A stretch of 64,000 bases of DNA, taken from contig NC_045438.1 in NCBI RefSeq assembly GCF_002776525.5, forward strand, positions 157,214,395 through 157,278,394. Reading direction: 5' to 3'. Every line of letters starts with the position of its first letter. The first letter of the stretch is position 1. Shown here piece after piece: positions 37,290 through 49,632 of the stretch. The DNA comes from Piliocolobus tephrosceles (taxonomy: Eukaryota > Chordata > Mammalia > Primates > Cercopithecidae). Under the pieces are notes generated by a model. It saw only the letters and a list, made by a program, of their open reading frames with translations. It had not been told where the DNA came from and made no database searches. The position numbers and the translations under genes are program-made.

Positions 37290-37980
37290 TCTTCTAATAG
37301 AAGTTTATTGGTGGCATGGACTCATATTACTATTAGTTTTTGTTTTTCTGGAAATATCTTTATTTTGCTTTTATTTTGGAAGGATATTTTCACCAGATTA
37401 AGAATTCTAGACTGGCTGTTGTCTCTCTTCAGCCTTTTAAAGGTGTCATTCCACCATTTAGTTTTCATCACTTCCATTGAGAAGTTAGTTATTAATCTTA
37501 TCATTGCTTCCTTGAAGTAATGCATCTCTTTTCTCTACTTGCTTTTATGATTTTCTTGCCTTTAATTTTTATTAATTTGATTATAGTACGCCAAGGCGTT
37601 TTGTTGCCTTTATTTTGCTTTAGGTTCTTAGTAATTTTTTGTTCTATGACTCAATATTTTTTACCCCTTTTGGAAAATTCTTGTTTATTATCTCTACTAA
37701 TATTGCTTCTGCCACATTCTTTTCTTCCTCCCTCCTTGAACTCCAATTACACAGGTTAGAAAGTTTCATATGATAGACCATGTCTCAGATGTCTCCTATA
37801 CACTTTTGTGTTTTCCATCCTTTTTTCTTTCTGTACTTCAGTTGAGATATTTTCTACTGACCTATCTCCAGCTCACCAGTCCTTTCTTTGGCTGTGACCA
37901 ACTTGCTGTTAAACCACATCTACTGAGTTCTCCTTCTTATTAACTGTATTTTTTTCTTCAGTGCTGGAATTTCTACTTGC
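37290..37980 (-). repeat. Diverged L1M-like sequence, antisense
   Basis: Weak order match to antisense L1M (AAGAATTCTAGACTGGCTG, GAGAAGTTAGTTATTAATC). Non-coding. Confidence 0.45.
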
Positions 37981-38003
37981 TTTTTTAAAAATATAGATTC
38001 CAG

Positions 38004-38838
38004 ATTAGCTGGTGGAGTCGACCCTGCAGAGGTCATGTTTAGGTAGCAAGGCAGGGTTTTAGTTCATAATTTTCTTTTCTTTTCTTTTTCTTTTGAGATG
38101 GAGTTTCATCACTCTTGTCACCCAGGCTGGAATGCAATAGCGTGATCTCGGCTCACTGCAGCCTCCGCCTCCTCAGTTCAAGCGATTCTCCTTTCTCAGC
38201 CTCCTGAGTAGCAGGGATTACCAGCACCTGCCACCATGCCCAGCTAATTTTTGTATTTTTAGTAGAGATGGGGTTTTACCATGTTGGCCAGGCTGGGCTT
38301 GAACTCCTGAACTCAAGTGATCTGCCAGCTTTGGCCTCCCAAAGTGCTGGGATTACAGGCGTGAGCCACCATGCCCTGCCCCTAGTTCATGATTTTCTAG
38401 CTGCAGTGTAAAATACGAGTACATGGGTAAAATCCAGATCCAGAAGAAGAGGAAGTGGTCAAGATTCTTACAGGCCAGTTGGACCTGTGGCTGCCCAGAG
38501 GCCATGATGAACAATCTCAACACGAGGAGCTACCAGCTGAGAGTCAGGATATTGAAGCTGGACGAGAGAGAAGGAGCACCTGTAGCTGAAGGTGAGGAAA
38601 CTGAACTGGAAGGTGACTGCCAGGAAATAGGTCTGGGAAAGAGTGGGAGTGAGTATGGAGATGGTCTCAGTGCGAAAAGGAAGATTCTGCCTAACCTACA
38701 GTGTACTAGAATTCGAGAAGGTGGTGGTGGATGGGCAGCTGTGAGTTAAAAAGAAGACAAGCTGAGGTCACAAATGCTGTTGGTATATTGAAATTTTTAC
38801 TACATTCTCTCAATAAAGCTTTACAGTTCTCTCTAGAA
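38004..38838 (+). pseudogene. Processed retrocopy of an unidentified transcript, split by an Alu
   Basis: Flanked by AAAAATATAGATTCCAG (37987-38003) and AAAAATATACATTCCAG (38839-38855), a 17-bp target duplication with one mismatch. The insert ends AATAAA (38811-38816 region), about 19 bases and then an A-run, as an mRNA 3' end would. After removing the Alu at 38076-38382 about 510 bases remain. A 108-codon open frame (38423-38749) lies inside, starting MGKIQIQKKRKWSR. I do not recognise the parent gene. It may be a fragment of an mRNA 3' end or of a non-coding RNA. Confidence 0.65.
38076..38382 (-). repeat. Alu, antisense, nested in the retrocopy
   Basis: Target duplication TAGTTCATAATTTTCT (38060-38075) and TAGTTCATGATTTTCT (38383-38398). 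It landed after the retrocopy did. Confidence 0.93.
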
Positions 38839-39239
38839 AAAAATATACATTCCAGTTCTCTAGTAAAATTCTTCATTTTGTAATTTCTTGATCACAATAA
38901 TTACAATTAAAGTCTGCATCTGATAGCTACAACAATCTGGGACACACGTGAGTATATTTCACCATGTTTTTTCTCTTGACCCTCTTTCTTGAATCCTACT
39001 AATTTTGAATTGAATGCTGATCACAGGGCCTAGAGGCTCTGGATGGAGTTACTTTCCTCTGGAGGAAGGGTTACCCCATGGTCTGACAGGCTGCTGGAGT
39101 AAGATCAGTTTATCTCAATCCAATCAGGGACTAAGATGACAAAGGCTGGGTTGCAGTAAGGCTTGATTAACCCTCATGCACTCCCTTTCCAATGGTCTCA
39201 ACAGAAAGCCTAGCACATTTGCTAAATGCTACTTCCTTG

Positions 39240-39350
39240 AATCGTGTGAACCCGGGAGGCGAAGGTTGCACTGAGCTGAGATGGCACCACTGCACTCCTG
39301 CCCGGGCGATTGTGCGAGACTCCGTCTCAAAAAACAAAATAAAAATAATA
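39240..39350 (+). repeat. 5'-truncated Alu (+)
   Basis: Only the last ~110 bp of an Alu, with A-rich tail. Flanked by AAATGCTACTTCCTTG (39224-39239) and AAATGCTACCTCCTTG (39351-39366), so it was inserted already truncated. Confidence 0.9.
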
Positions 39351-39366
39351 AAATGCTACCTCCTTG

Positions 39367-39945
39367 TCAGTTCCCAAACTCTGGTTTTTTATCTCCATTA
39401 CAACACAAGACTGCTAAAATTCCACCCTGCTTTCCAGTTGCTTTTCCCGGCTTGACTTTCACCCTACATGGCTAACACTACGCACTTCAGAGAAACCATC
39501 AGATGTCAGGGTCACTCCTCTGCACCTCCCTTCTTTCTGGAACCAAGACTTCTTGAACCCAGCTGATTTGGAAACCCCACACTCCATGTTTTATCACCTC
39601 AGACCTGTAAGACTGTGAGGACTCTGCTGCTTTTCCTGCCCTTCCAAGTCTCTACCAAGCCTCTCAACCTCTTTCTTCATGCCAAGAATTAGCAAATGCC
39701 AAGGGGAAAAATCAGCTTTCAGAATGTTGGGCTCACTTCAGTGGGATTCTCTTCTCTCTGGTTTTGACCCTTCATCTCTGAGGTGTCTCAGTGACTCTCT
39801 GAAGACTTCAGATTCCTTTCAATTGTATCTCTCCTTTTCTGCTGTTCTCAGTGGAAGCATCAGTTTTCTACTAACTATTCCATCATATCTGAAAATGGAA
39901 AGTGTCTTCTTGTTTCACTTTCTAGATATACTGTAGTTTTATTCA
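39367..39945. other. Unique intergenic stretch
   Basis: I see no gene or named repeat here; short frames are unsupported. Confidence 0.45.
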
Positions 39946-39949
39946 ACCC

Positions 39950-41780
39950 ATTCTCTGCTGAAAAACATTTGGGTTGTTTTGCAGCCTTTTGCTATAACAG
40001 ATAAGGCCATAGAGTATAGCAGCACATGTCTGCGTATATCGCCATTGGCTAGTTGAGATCAAATCCTGGAAGCATGATTGGTGGATCAAAGGGCACATGC
40101 ATATGTAATTTGTATATACTGATTTGCCAGTTTCCCATCATAAAATTTGGACCATTTTGTGTCCTCGCCTGCAGTGTATGAAAGCCCTTTTTTTTTTTTT
40201 AACCACAGCTTCACCAAAAATTTTTCATTGTCAGGGAATTTTGTCAATTTGACAGATGAGACAGTATCTCAGTAGTTTTGACATGCATTTTGTTTACTGT
40301 GCATGAGGGTGATTAGCATGTTTTTCTGTGAACTCTCTATTCATACTTTTGCCTTTTGTGTGTGTGTAGAAGAGAGTCCTTTTCATCTCAATTTTTAGGA
40401 AATCCTTATTATATTAAAGCATGTTAATATTTGGTAATAAAGGTTGCCAAATTTTTCCCAATTTGTAATTATCTTATGACTTCCCTTATGTTTTTTTTTC
40501 AGTGTTGTCAAACTTATCAATCTCTTATCTCTAGTTTTTTTTAGTCACAGTTAGAATCTCCACTCTTGGGTTATAAAAATAAAATACATGTTTTCTTCTA
40601 GTTCTTATATGGATTTTGTTGTTGTCGTTTTTCATTTAGATCTCTAACACATTTGTTAAGTTATCCTGGAGTATATTTTAAGAAAAAGATACAGTTATCT
40701 TTTTCTGTATAGCTATCCAGCTCCTCAAACGTTAATGTTTCCCCTCTGACTTCGCTTGCTTTGTCATAATGCTAAATTATCCTTATACATATATTTCCTC
40801 ATATTCTATTCTGATCCACTGGTCTGTAAGTCTTTTCCTGAGCCAGTATCCCACTGCTTTAATTTAGAGGATTTAAAATGTTTTACTACATTCTAATAGG
40901 ATTAGCCACACACTACATTACTGTTCTTTCCAAGTATTTCTTGGTTATTCTCAGTTGTTTATTCTTTCATATAAACTTTTTAATCAACTTGTCTAGTTCC
41001 AGGAAAAAAGTATCTGAGGAGATTTTTATTAAGGTTGCACTAAATTTATAGGAAGTATCATCTTTATCACGTTGAATTTTTCCTTCAAAAATAGTTTTTT
41101 CAATTTGTTCAAAATTTTTAAGTCCTTCAAGAATGTATTTTCCTATTGTTTTGCCTATCTTAAGTTTATGTCTAGGTATTTAAATTTTTGTTATACATAG
41201 GGTGTTCTCTTCAAACTGTTCATATATATATATGAAAGCTATTGATTTCTGTATGCTTATTTTGTATGCTGCTACTTTATCTTATGGTTTTAGTACTTTT
41301 CCATTGATTCTTTTGGGTTTTCCAACTATACAGTTAAATTCTGAACAAGGACAGTTTGTCTCTTCCTTTCCAGTTCTATGCTTCTAATTGTTTTCTCCTG
41401 TTTAATTGCATTAGCTAACATGTCAGTGCGATGTTCAACAATTGCAGAGATGGTGGACATCCTTGTCTTACTCCTTACTTTAGGAAAATGTTCCCTAAAG
41501 TGTTTGACATTTGAAGATTAAGTATGATGCTGGCTTTTGGATTGCTATGCACACACACACATATTTTACCATGTTGAAAAGTACGGCTGTGCTATTTTTT
41601 AAATTGTGTGCTAGACACTTGGTTTTGAAAAATTATTTGTAGAAATAATTTGAGGCCTAGAATGACATATCTTGCTCCAGAGAGGATTCTTGTTGCTTAT
41701 TCCGTAACCCCGGGGACACTATTAGCAATCTCAATTCGTCCTATTCTAATTTTAGAGTTTGAGATTTTCTAGGCCTGCAG
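39950..41780 (-). repeat. Old L1M, antisense
   Basis: Order of antisense L1 ORF2 and 3' region (ATTTGGGTTGTTTTGCAG, GATCCACTGGTCTGTAAG, TAGGTATTTAAATTTTTG). Highly diverged, inactive. Confidence 0.7.
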
Positions 41781-42720
41781 ATTCACCTGAAGAGAGGCTT
41801 TGAGCCTTATAAAGACTCCTTTAGTTATCTTCACCTTTCCTTCTTGGGCCAGCTCTTCAGGGCTCTACTCCCAAGGTGTAGGGTACCTCCCAAGACTTCT
41901 GCCCCTAGCAGGTTCCAGACCACACAGCTTTTTCTCTCTGGCTCAAGGGGTTTTTACACTGCAACTCTGTTCCAGTTGCCCTTTGAAGATCTGCAAATGT
42001 TCCCCAGGACAAAGAGAGCCTTAAATATGAGGCTCACTCTCCTGATTTGTGTGTTCTACCAGATCTTGCCCAGTAAATCCTTGTGACCCTTTAGCTCTTC
42101 ATGATTTTAAAACTTATCTATTGCATCTAGCTTTTACTAGTTATCATGAGCAAGAGCTGGTCTGAATTACCTAGTCCTCCATTGCCGAAAATCAAACTCC
42201 TATATGGAGACAACTTTTAAAACCGATAGAAAAAAGAAAGCAAACAGACTTCTTGAAATCATGTTTTTTAATATGTAAACGATTTCCAGATGTGTCTAAA
42301 CTACCTTTAGAAACAGGTACTTCTCTAAAGACTGCTAACAGCATGAAATTCATATGACTAAGAAAATAAAATTTACTTCCATAAGAGGTCCTCCGAAGTA
42401 GCGTAACTTTAGAGCCACACCTTACGTTTTACCCAATTTACATATTACCTAGGCTCTCCTTGGCCTACCTTCTAGCACAGGAAATGTTATTCTTTTTATA
42501 AAAAAATTGAACTCTTTCCTTACCACATGTGAAGCTATCAATGCCTGTGAAAAGAAGAGGTGGTGGGTGGAGGAAGAAAGAAAATGTGAAGCTATTCTTT
42601 GATTCTTATCTGTTACTAAGTAAATTTCCGCATGGCAATCACTCTTCTCACAAACGCAGGCAAAATAAGTCAATACACAAAAAAAAAAGAGGGAGAGAAG
42701 GAAACTACAACAAAAACAGC
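41781..42720. other. Unique intergenic stretch
   Basis: No gene or clear repeat. An A/G-rich patch lies near 42555-42715. Confidence 0.5.
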
Positions 42721-42721
42721 A

Positions 42722-42840
42722 GACCATAGTCTCCTACTGCAAACCATAGAGGAGCTGGATATAATGGCGGTTACTTTAATTGCAGTATTCATAATCAAAC
42801 CCAGAGCAGTGAGAAGTAGACGCATGCCTGGTGCCTTGGG
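42722..42840. repeat. Direct repeat, copy 1 of 2
   Basis: Shares TCCTACTGCAAACCATAGA, TTGCAGTATTC and AGAGCAGTGAG in the same order with 43640-43800, about 0.9 kb away on the same strand. Confidence 0.8.
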
Positions 42841-43082
42841 TATTTCTAGTGTTCTCACCTACAGAAAAAAATGCTTGGTGTCTTTTTTATCATCCCAACA
42901 AATTCAATATGATGTAAGATCCTTTGCCTGGACTATACACCTTCGTGGGACTCTGTCCTCAGGTTTCTCAATCTAATTTCTTTCATGCACAAAGTTCACT
43001 CAAAAGCCTTGCCTCACAGACTTAACAATACTTTAAAAACTCAAATCAACCGCTTTCGTTCCAGTTCAAAAAATCAACTGCT

Positions 43083-43385
43083 GGCCGGGCGAGGTGGCTC
43101 ACGCCTGTAATCCCAGCACTTTGAGAGGCCAAGCTGGGCAGATGCCTGAGGTCAGGAGTTCGAGACCAGCCTGGCCAACATGGCAAAACCTCGTCTCTGC
43201 TAAAATACAAAAATCTGCCAGGCCCAGTGGTGTGCACCTGTAGTCCCAACTACTTGGGAGGCTGAGGCACGAGAATTACTTGAACCCAGGAGGCAGAGGT
43301 TGTGGTGAGGCAACATAGCACCACTGCACTCCACCCTGCGTGACAGAATGAGACTGTCTCAAAAAAAAAAAAAAAAAAAAAAAAA
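43083..43385 (+). repeat. Alu (+)
   Basis: Alu head GGCCGGGCGAGGTGG; A-tail of about 25. Lies between the two direct repeats. Confidence 0.93.
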
Positions 43386-43639
43386 GCAACTACCCCAAAG
43401 ATGACACGCAGGAAGCTGGCTAAAACAATTAGAACGGGATCTGGCATTCAATGGGTTTGGCAATACAAATTGCACCTGAAGGTGGCAACTGCAGAGCCCT
43501 TGGGGGTGACGGGTACAGAGGGACTCATTTCATATGAGACCCAGAGATGCTCTACACTTGGGTTTTCAATGTTCAAAAATATAGTATCCAATATTGGGGA
43601 TCTTTTCTGGCAATATCACAGACTCAAGTAATGCAGACG

Positions 43640-43800
43640 GTCTTCCCTCCTACTGCAAACCATAGAGTTGGATATGACAGTTACTTTCATTGCAGTATTC
43701 ACAATCCAGCTAAAAAAGAAAGAACACGAGTGACAGAAGCCAGAAGACAGAAATCAAATCCAGAGCAGTGAGTAGATGATGCATCCCTAGTGCCTTGTGG
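43640..43800. repeat. Direct repeat, copy 2 of 2
   Basis: Same order of blocks as 42722-42840, with about 50 extra bases after TTGCAGTATTCACAATCC. Confidence 0.8.
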
Positions 43801-44079
43801 CTCACTATGATTGGCCCTCATAAAGGCCCTCGGACCTGGCCTATTAGCTCACATGGACAGATGTGACCTCCAAACTGCAGAAGGCAAAGAAATTGGACCA
43901 AGCCCTGGCAGGAATCCCTGAGCCTTGTTTACGAAAGGTGAACTAGAAATGTCTGCACACTGGCCCAGGAAACAAAAGAAATGTGGCCATCTGTGCAGGG
44001 ACTAGGATAAGGGGAAAATCATCCCCTGTCTAAAATAAACATTCCAGGCATCTGCCATATGTGGATGTGAAAGAACATA

Positions 44080-44270
44080 AACGCAGGGCACTATCTTATA
44101 TCGTATAAAAATAAACCCAAAATACTTAAATATGAAAGAGAGATTAAAATCCTGCAAGAAAATCTATACAAGTATAAACTCACTACAAGGGTGGCAGAGA
44201 TTTTCTTAAGACTACAAACCCAAGAGCTATTTAATAAATACCAATAGTATATTTGACTCTATAAAGACAT
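44080..44270 (+). repeat. Possible L1 fragment (+)
   Basis: Pieces ATACTTAAATATGAAAG and AAAATCCTGCAAGAAAA follow L1 ORF2 order loosely. Confidence 0.4.
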
Positions 44271-44273
44271 TTG

Positions 44274-44565
44274 CCAGGTACGGTGGCCCACGCCTGTAAG
44301 CCCAGCACTTTGGGAAGCTAAAGCGGGTGGATTGCTTGAGGCCAGGAGTTCAAGACCAAGCTGACCAACATGGTGAAACTCCATCTCTATTAAATACAAA
44401 AAAATTACCCAGGTATAGTGGTAGTTCCTGTAATCCCCAGATACTTGGGAGAGCTCAGGCAGAAGAATCCCTTGAACCCAGGAGGCAGAGGTTGCAGAGA
44501 GCCAAGACTGTGCCTTTGCACTCCAGCCCGGGCAACAGTGAAACTATCTCAAAACAACAAAAACA
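44274..44565 (+). repeat. Alu (+), diverged
   Basis: Alu from CCAGGTACGGTGGCCC to CTCAAAACAACAAAAAC. Confidence 0.9.
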
Positions 44566-44944
44566 ACGGAGAACAAAGAAACCACGAAACGCGTCGGTAT
44601 AGCTCAAGAAGTCTCAGCCCTTAAATAGGCAACAATGATAATGACTAATAATCATTCAGGTGAAAATATTCAACCCGAATCACAAGAAGGGTTGATAGGA
44701 TGAAATATTTAATACCTCCTGAATTCCTGGTGTTGAGAAGCGAACATTGTCTCCAAATTTTCTTCAACAAACTTTGTTGAAAGAAAAGCAAGGGTGGGTA
44801 GGGAAAAAAGAGGGGAAGTGGGGGGGAAAAAAAAAAGTAAAGAAAGAAAAAAGAAAGGCCCACCCATGACAATCAGGCTTTTTAGAAGCAGGCAACAACC
44901 ACCAACATGCTTACTTAAGCAGGAAAGGGGTTTATTAGAATATT

Positions 44945-45246
44945 GGGCCAGGGCTGGTAGTTCATGCCTATGATCCCCGCACTTTGGGAGGCTGAGGTAG
45001 CTGGATCACGACACCAGGAGTTTCAGACCAGCCTGAGCAACATGGTGAAACCCCTCTCTACTAAAAATACAGAAACTACCTGCGCACGGTGGCACGTGCT
45101 TGTTGTAGTCCCACCTACTCCGGAAAGCTGTATATAGAAGTATCACTCAAATGTGTGAGGCAGAGGTGGCAGTGAGCTGAAATCACCACTGCTCTCACTG
45201 CCCTGGGGACTAAAAGTGGCTTTGTCTCAAAAAAAAAAAAAAAAAT
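44945..45246 (+). repeat. AluJ-type (+), highly diverged
   Basis: Old Alu with degraded second arm; A-tail at 45230-45245 abuts an LTR12. Confidence 0.85.
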
Positions 45247-46769
45247 CACAGAATTGGTAGGAATATAGCCAACCACTAGCACTAGGTCCATAATGGCGGG
45301 ACTTTCACGTCTTGCTGACTTCAAGAATGAAGCCACAGCCCCTTGCACTAATTGTTACAGTTACTTCAACATCACATGACTAGAACTTCTTTTGGTCTAC
45401 ACCGGATTCAAGAGTAAACCTACAAACCTTCCAGCCTAACTATTCCCAGCGCTAAAACCCAGCACAACTGCGGGTTTTTCCTCTTTCCCTCCCGGTGAGT
45501 TTCTAGACTTACTATCTTTCAAAGTGAAACTTCCAACGTTTAAATCAGGAGTCTTACAGCTTTCAAAAACGGCACACCTCTCAGCGAGTTAGTTTCTTCA
45601 CTCACAAGAATGATTCCGTGTTTTTGTCCGTGAACGTTACAGCTAATAAAGCAAACCCATAAACCTTCAAGACTAACCAGTACCTAAAACTTACTATAAA
45701 ACACACAAACCTAATACACCTAAAACAACCACCCAAATAAGTTATTCCTAGCTACCCATGGCGGCCTGCTTTTATTCTTATCTGGCCCCACCCACATCCT
45801 GCTGATTGGTCCATTTTACAGGGAGCCGATTGGTCCATTTTACAGAGCGCTGATTGGGCCATTTTGATATGGTGCTGATTGGTGCATTTACAATCCCTGA
45901 GCTAGACACAGAGTGCTGATTGGTGCATTTACAATCCTCTAGCTAGATATAAAAGTTCTCCAAGTCCCCACTACATTAACTAGACACAGAGCACTGATTG
46001 GTGCCTTTAGAAACTTTGAGTTAGACACTGAGTGCTGATTGGTACAAACCTTGAGCTAGACACAGAGTGCTGATTGGTGTATTTACAATGCTTTAGCTAG
46101 ACATAAAGGTTCTCCAAGTCCCCAACCGACTCAGAAGTGCAGCTAGTTCTGCCTAGTGGATAGTCTAGTAGGGCCCTTGGCGTAGCTGCCTGTCAGACCA
46201 GCGCGCGGCTCCTTTACTTCTCAGCCCTTGGGGGGTCCATGGGACTGCAGGCACGGGGGAGGAGAGGGCGGCGCCCGTAGGGGAGGCTCGGGTTTCGAGG
46301 GAGCCCACCGCCGGTTGGGCGGGCTTGGGCATTGTGGGCTACAGATACCAGAGCCCTGCCCCACGGGGAGGCGGCTGAGGCCCGACGAGAATTCGAGCGC
46401 GGTGTAGGGGGCTGGCGGTGCTGGGGGACTCGGCACACCTCCCGCAGCTGCTGGCCCGTGTGCTAAACCACTCACTGCCCTGGTCCAGCTGCGCTAGGCG
46501 CTCTGAGTGCTGTCCGGCAAGCCCGTGCCTGCCCGGAACTCGCGCTGACCCGTGAGCGCCGCTCGCAGCCCCGGTTGCCACCCGCACCTCTGCCTCCACA
46601 TCTCCAAGCAAGCAGAGGGAGCCGGCTCTGGCCTCGGTCAGCCCAAAGAGGGGCTCTCACAGTGCGGTGGTGGGCTGAAGGGCTCCTCAAGCACCGCCGC
46701 AGTGGACGCCAAGGCCGAGGCGGCGCTGGGAGCCAGGGCTGCTAGCACCTTGTTACCTCTCAGGACCAA
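45247..46769 (-). mobile_element. Near-complete LTR12 (HERV9 LTR), minus strand, with promoter
   Basis: Antisense LTR12 from ACAGAATTGG to the distal U3 ending TGTTACCTCTCA. It holds eight TGATTGG-type motifs (antisense CCAAT, 45801-46080), a GATA motif (45776-45783), a TATA-like AATAAAAG on the minus strand (45769-45776) and the GC-rich distal U3 (46200-46760). No viral coding region is attached, so it is a solo LTR. The open frames over the GC-rich part are by-products. Confidence 0.85.
45769..45783 (-). promoter_or_regulatory. LTR12 core promoter (TATA-like and GATA)
   Basis: On the minus strand AGATAAGAATAAAAG precedes the expected start site, with the CCAAT array upstream. LTR12 promoters of this layout are known to be active in germ cells and some tumours; activity here is inferred. 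Confidence 0.55.
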
Positions 46770-47057
46770 TACCACGGTCAGTGCGCGGAGCTGGCCTGTT
46801 GATGACAGGACAACCCTTGCCTCCTGCACTGCTCATGCCACGTCAGCATACATGTGACCCTAGAACACCTCGGGGTGGGCAGCTTAAGCCATTGCAGCTG
46901 CCACTGCAGATCCAGAGCAACGTTTCTGTCAGGCAGCCTCCTCCTGGGGCTATGAGCTTCTCTCTCAACCATGGGTGGGCATGGCTGTAGGGACGAGGTG
47001 ATGTGCTTGGACCATCGCTGCAGTGCAGGGAGGGAAACCAAGGTCTGGAATTTTATT

Positions 47058-47342
47058 TATTTTCTTTTTCTTTTTTTTTTTTTTTTTGTTTTGTTTTTTG
47101 AGACAGAGTCTAGCTCTGTTGCCCAGGCTGGAGTGCAGTGGCGCGATCTTGGTTCATTGCAACCTCCACCTCCCAGGTTCAAGCAATTCCAAGTAGCTGG
47201 GATTACAGGTGCGTGCCACAATGCCCAGCTATTTTTTTATTTTTATTTTTAGTTTTTTGGATTTTCAGTAGAGATGGGGTTTCACAGTGTTGGTCAGGCT
47301 GGTGTTGAGCACCTGACCTTGTGATCCACCCCCGCTTGGCCT
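47058..47342 (-). repeat. Alu, antisense, with deletions
   Basis: Antisense Alu, middle 'TCTCCTGCCTCAGCC' segment deleted. Flanked by ATTTTCTTTT-like repeats. Confidence 0.9.
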
Positions 47343-47573
47343 AATTTTCTTTTACTGAGAGAGATGGACTTGGCCCTCCCAAGACACATGGGAGGGTAGA
47401 CACATGCATTTCCTCAAGCGATTGTCCACTGAACCACCCCAAAAAATTGACATAGGTCCACTATAACATGAAAATAATTTAAATAAGAAATCTAACTTCC
47501 TGTAGGGAAGAAGGTGAAATAAGGATAACTTAAGACAGAAGATAGGAAAAGAGAGAGGTGCAGGGTAGTATTT

Positions 47574-48231
47574 GTTACCTAGGCCTGCAGTAGCAATGTA
47601 CCACACACTTGGTGGCTTAGAACAACAGAATCTTGGCTGGGTGCGGTGGCTCAGGCTAGTAGTCCCAACACTTTGGGAGGCCAAGGCAGGCAGATCACCT
47701 GAGGTTGGGAGTGCAAGAACATCCTGACTAACATACAGAAAACCCGTCTCTACTAAAAATGCAAAAAAAATTAGCCGGGAGTGGTGGCACATGCCTATAA
47801 TCCCAGCTACTCGGGAGGCTGAGGCAGGAGAATCTCTTGACCTTGGGAGGTGGAGGTTGCAGTGAGCCGAGATTGCACCATTGCACTCCAGCCTGGGCAA
47901 CAAGAGCAAAACTCTGTGTCAAAAAAAAGAACAACAGAATCTTATGCTTTCACTATCTGGAGGCCAGGAGTCTGAAATCAGTGCATGGGCAGTCTGTGGC
48001 CTTCCTCAGTTTGTCAGTGTCTCCATCCTCATATGGTGTTGCTGCTCTGGGGTTCTGAATTTCTCTGTTCTTGTAAGGACACTAGTCATTAGATTAGGGC
48101 CCACCCTAATTCAGTATAACCTCATCTTAATGTGATTACATCTGCAAAGACCCCATTTCCAAATAAGGTCACAGTCACAGGTTCCAGGTAGACATGAATT
48201 TTGGAAGGACACTACTCAAGCCAGCACAAGG
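47574..48231 (-). mobile_element. MLT1-type LTR, antisense, split by an Alu
   Basis: GTACCACACACTTGGTGGC before the Alu, then GGATTAGGG-type order after it: TTAGATTAGGGCCCACCC, AAATAAGGTCACAGTC. ERVL-MaLR LTR. Confidence 0.7.
47635..47927 (+). repeat. Alu (+), nested in the MLT1 LTR
   Basis: Perfect 16-bp target duplication AGAACAACAGAATCTT at 47619-47634 and 47928-47943. Confidence 0.95.
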
Positions 48232-49630
48232 GGGTAAAGAAAGGGTAGTAATCACCTGCAGGGACACATGTTAAAAATACAGCTTCTTAGTCCAGACCTC
48301 CCAAGATTCTGATTCAGTGGATTTCAGTAAGAAAGGGCCAAGACTCTGCACTTAGCAAGCACGCAGGTGATTCTGCATGCTGAGAACAGTTGTCTAGAAG
48401 GAGGGACAAGTGAGAGATCTCCTGGAAGTGCCAACAGAAGGCCACAGGATCACGGGGGTCCAGGGAAGGCTGCATGGAAGAGGTGGCCCTTGAGTTAAAG
48501 GTGAGAGGACATCAGGCAAGGTGATTGGCATTTGCAGCAGCACAGGGCAGGACTGATGGATGGATGGTGTGGGCTAGGAAGGAACCAGGCTGAAAAATAG
48601 GCCAGGGCCCTGGGCTTCTTTCTGTGTTTCGTTTTTTGGTCTGGAGAGGAGCAGAGGACTTGTTTCTACATGTAATCACTAACAAGTATGAGTTAACCTG
48701 ACAACACTCAGTGCAAGATCTGTTAGGTATTTGGGTTTGTTTTGTTTCTCAATCAAATTAAATGTGACTCTGAGTCTACTTACCAGGGTTAGTGAGACAT
48801 TCAATATTAGTCATCATTGGCAACATATCTCTCCCTCCCTAAGAGCCTAAAGGGTCCGCCACAATCCAGAAAACTTAGCAACAGCCTGTGCCCTTCAGGT
48901 CGTCAGCGCCGTCACTGAGATGCGCATCATCCAGCCCTATGGGGCCCATCTTACTGCTCACAGCATCGCTCCCTGGGTCCAAGGTGGCCACAGAAAACAT
49001 GGCTACAGTTTCCAAAGCCAGAGCTTAGCATTCAGATCCCGAGTATCTGCAAGCCACCCTCATTAGAGACCTACCACCTGCCAGACTATGTGGACACGGG
49101 GTGCACGTTTCTACTATTAACCTCTGGGAATCCAACCACATTGCCCACTGGCCACTTGCTCTTGTTAAATGCACCTTTCCTCCAAACCCTTTGCAAGTCC
49201 TCCCTGTTGGACAATCCAGATCTAGAACCCCAGTGAGCCAAAACCTGTTGAGTCCATATGGAGTGAGGGAAAGCCAGTGCTACACCAAAACTCTCTCCAT
49301 GCGTTTATCCAGCCAGGTATGCTCATATCAATTAGGGCTTCATCTGGTGTTTGCATTTGAATATGCGTTCGTTTTCCTTTGTTTGAATGACATACAGTGA
49401 TTTGAATGCTTTAAGTATTTCCCCTTCTCTAAGCAACAAGGCAGAAGCCCAGGGTTTGCACTTACCACATCCATGGCCGAGAAAGTGCATTTCAATTTCT
49501 TTCCCTGTAAAGTAAGGATAATACTTTTCCTTCCTTCCTTACCCCTCACAAAGCTGTGAAGCTCAATGAAGGCAGTATATGGAAAGGATTTTGCAAATGA
49601 AAGGTACTTCAACACAAAACTTTACTATTT
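48232..49630. other. Unique intergenic stretch
   Basis: Some L2-like pieces around 48400-48600 (AGGCTGCATGGAAGAGG); otherwise no named repeat and no exon seen. Confidence 0.5.
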
Positions 49631-49632
49631 TA

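Noticed and set aside
46214..47041. Several overlapping open frames on both strands
   Set aside because: They lie on the GC-rich U3 of the LTR12; overlap on all frames indicates composition, not coding.
47352..47909. 185-codon minus-strand open frame
   Set aside because: Most of it is antisense Alu plus MLT1 LTR.
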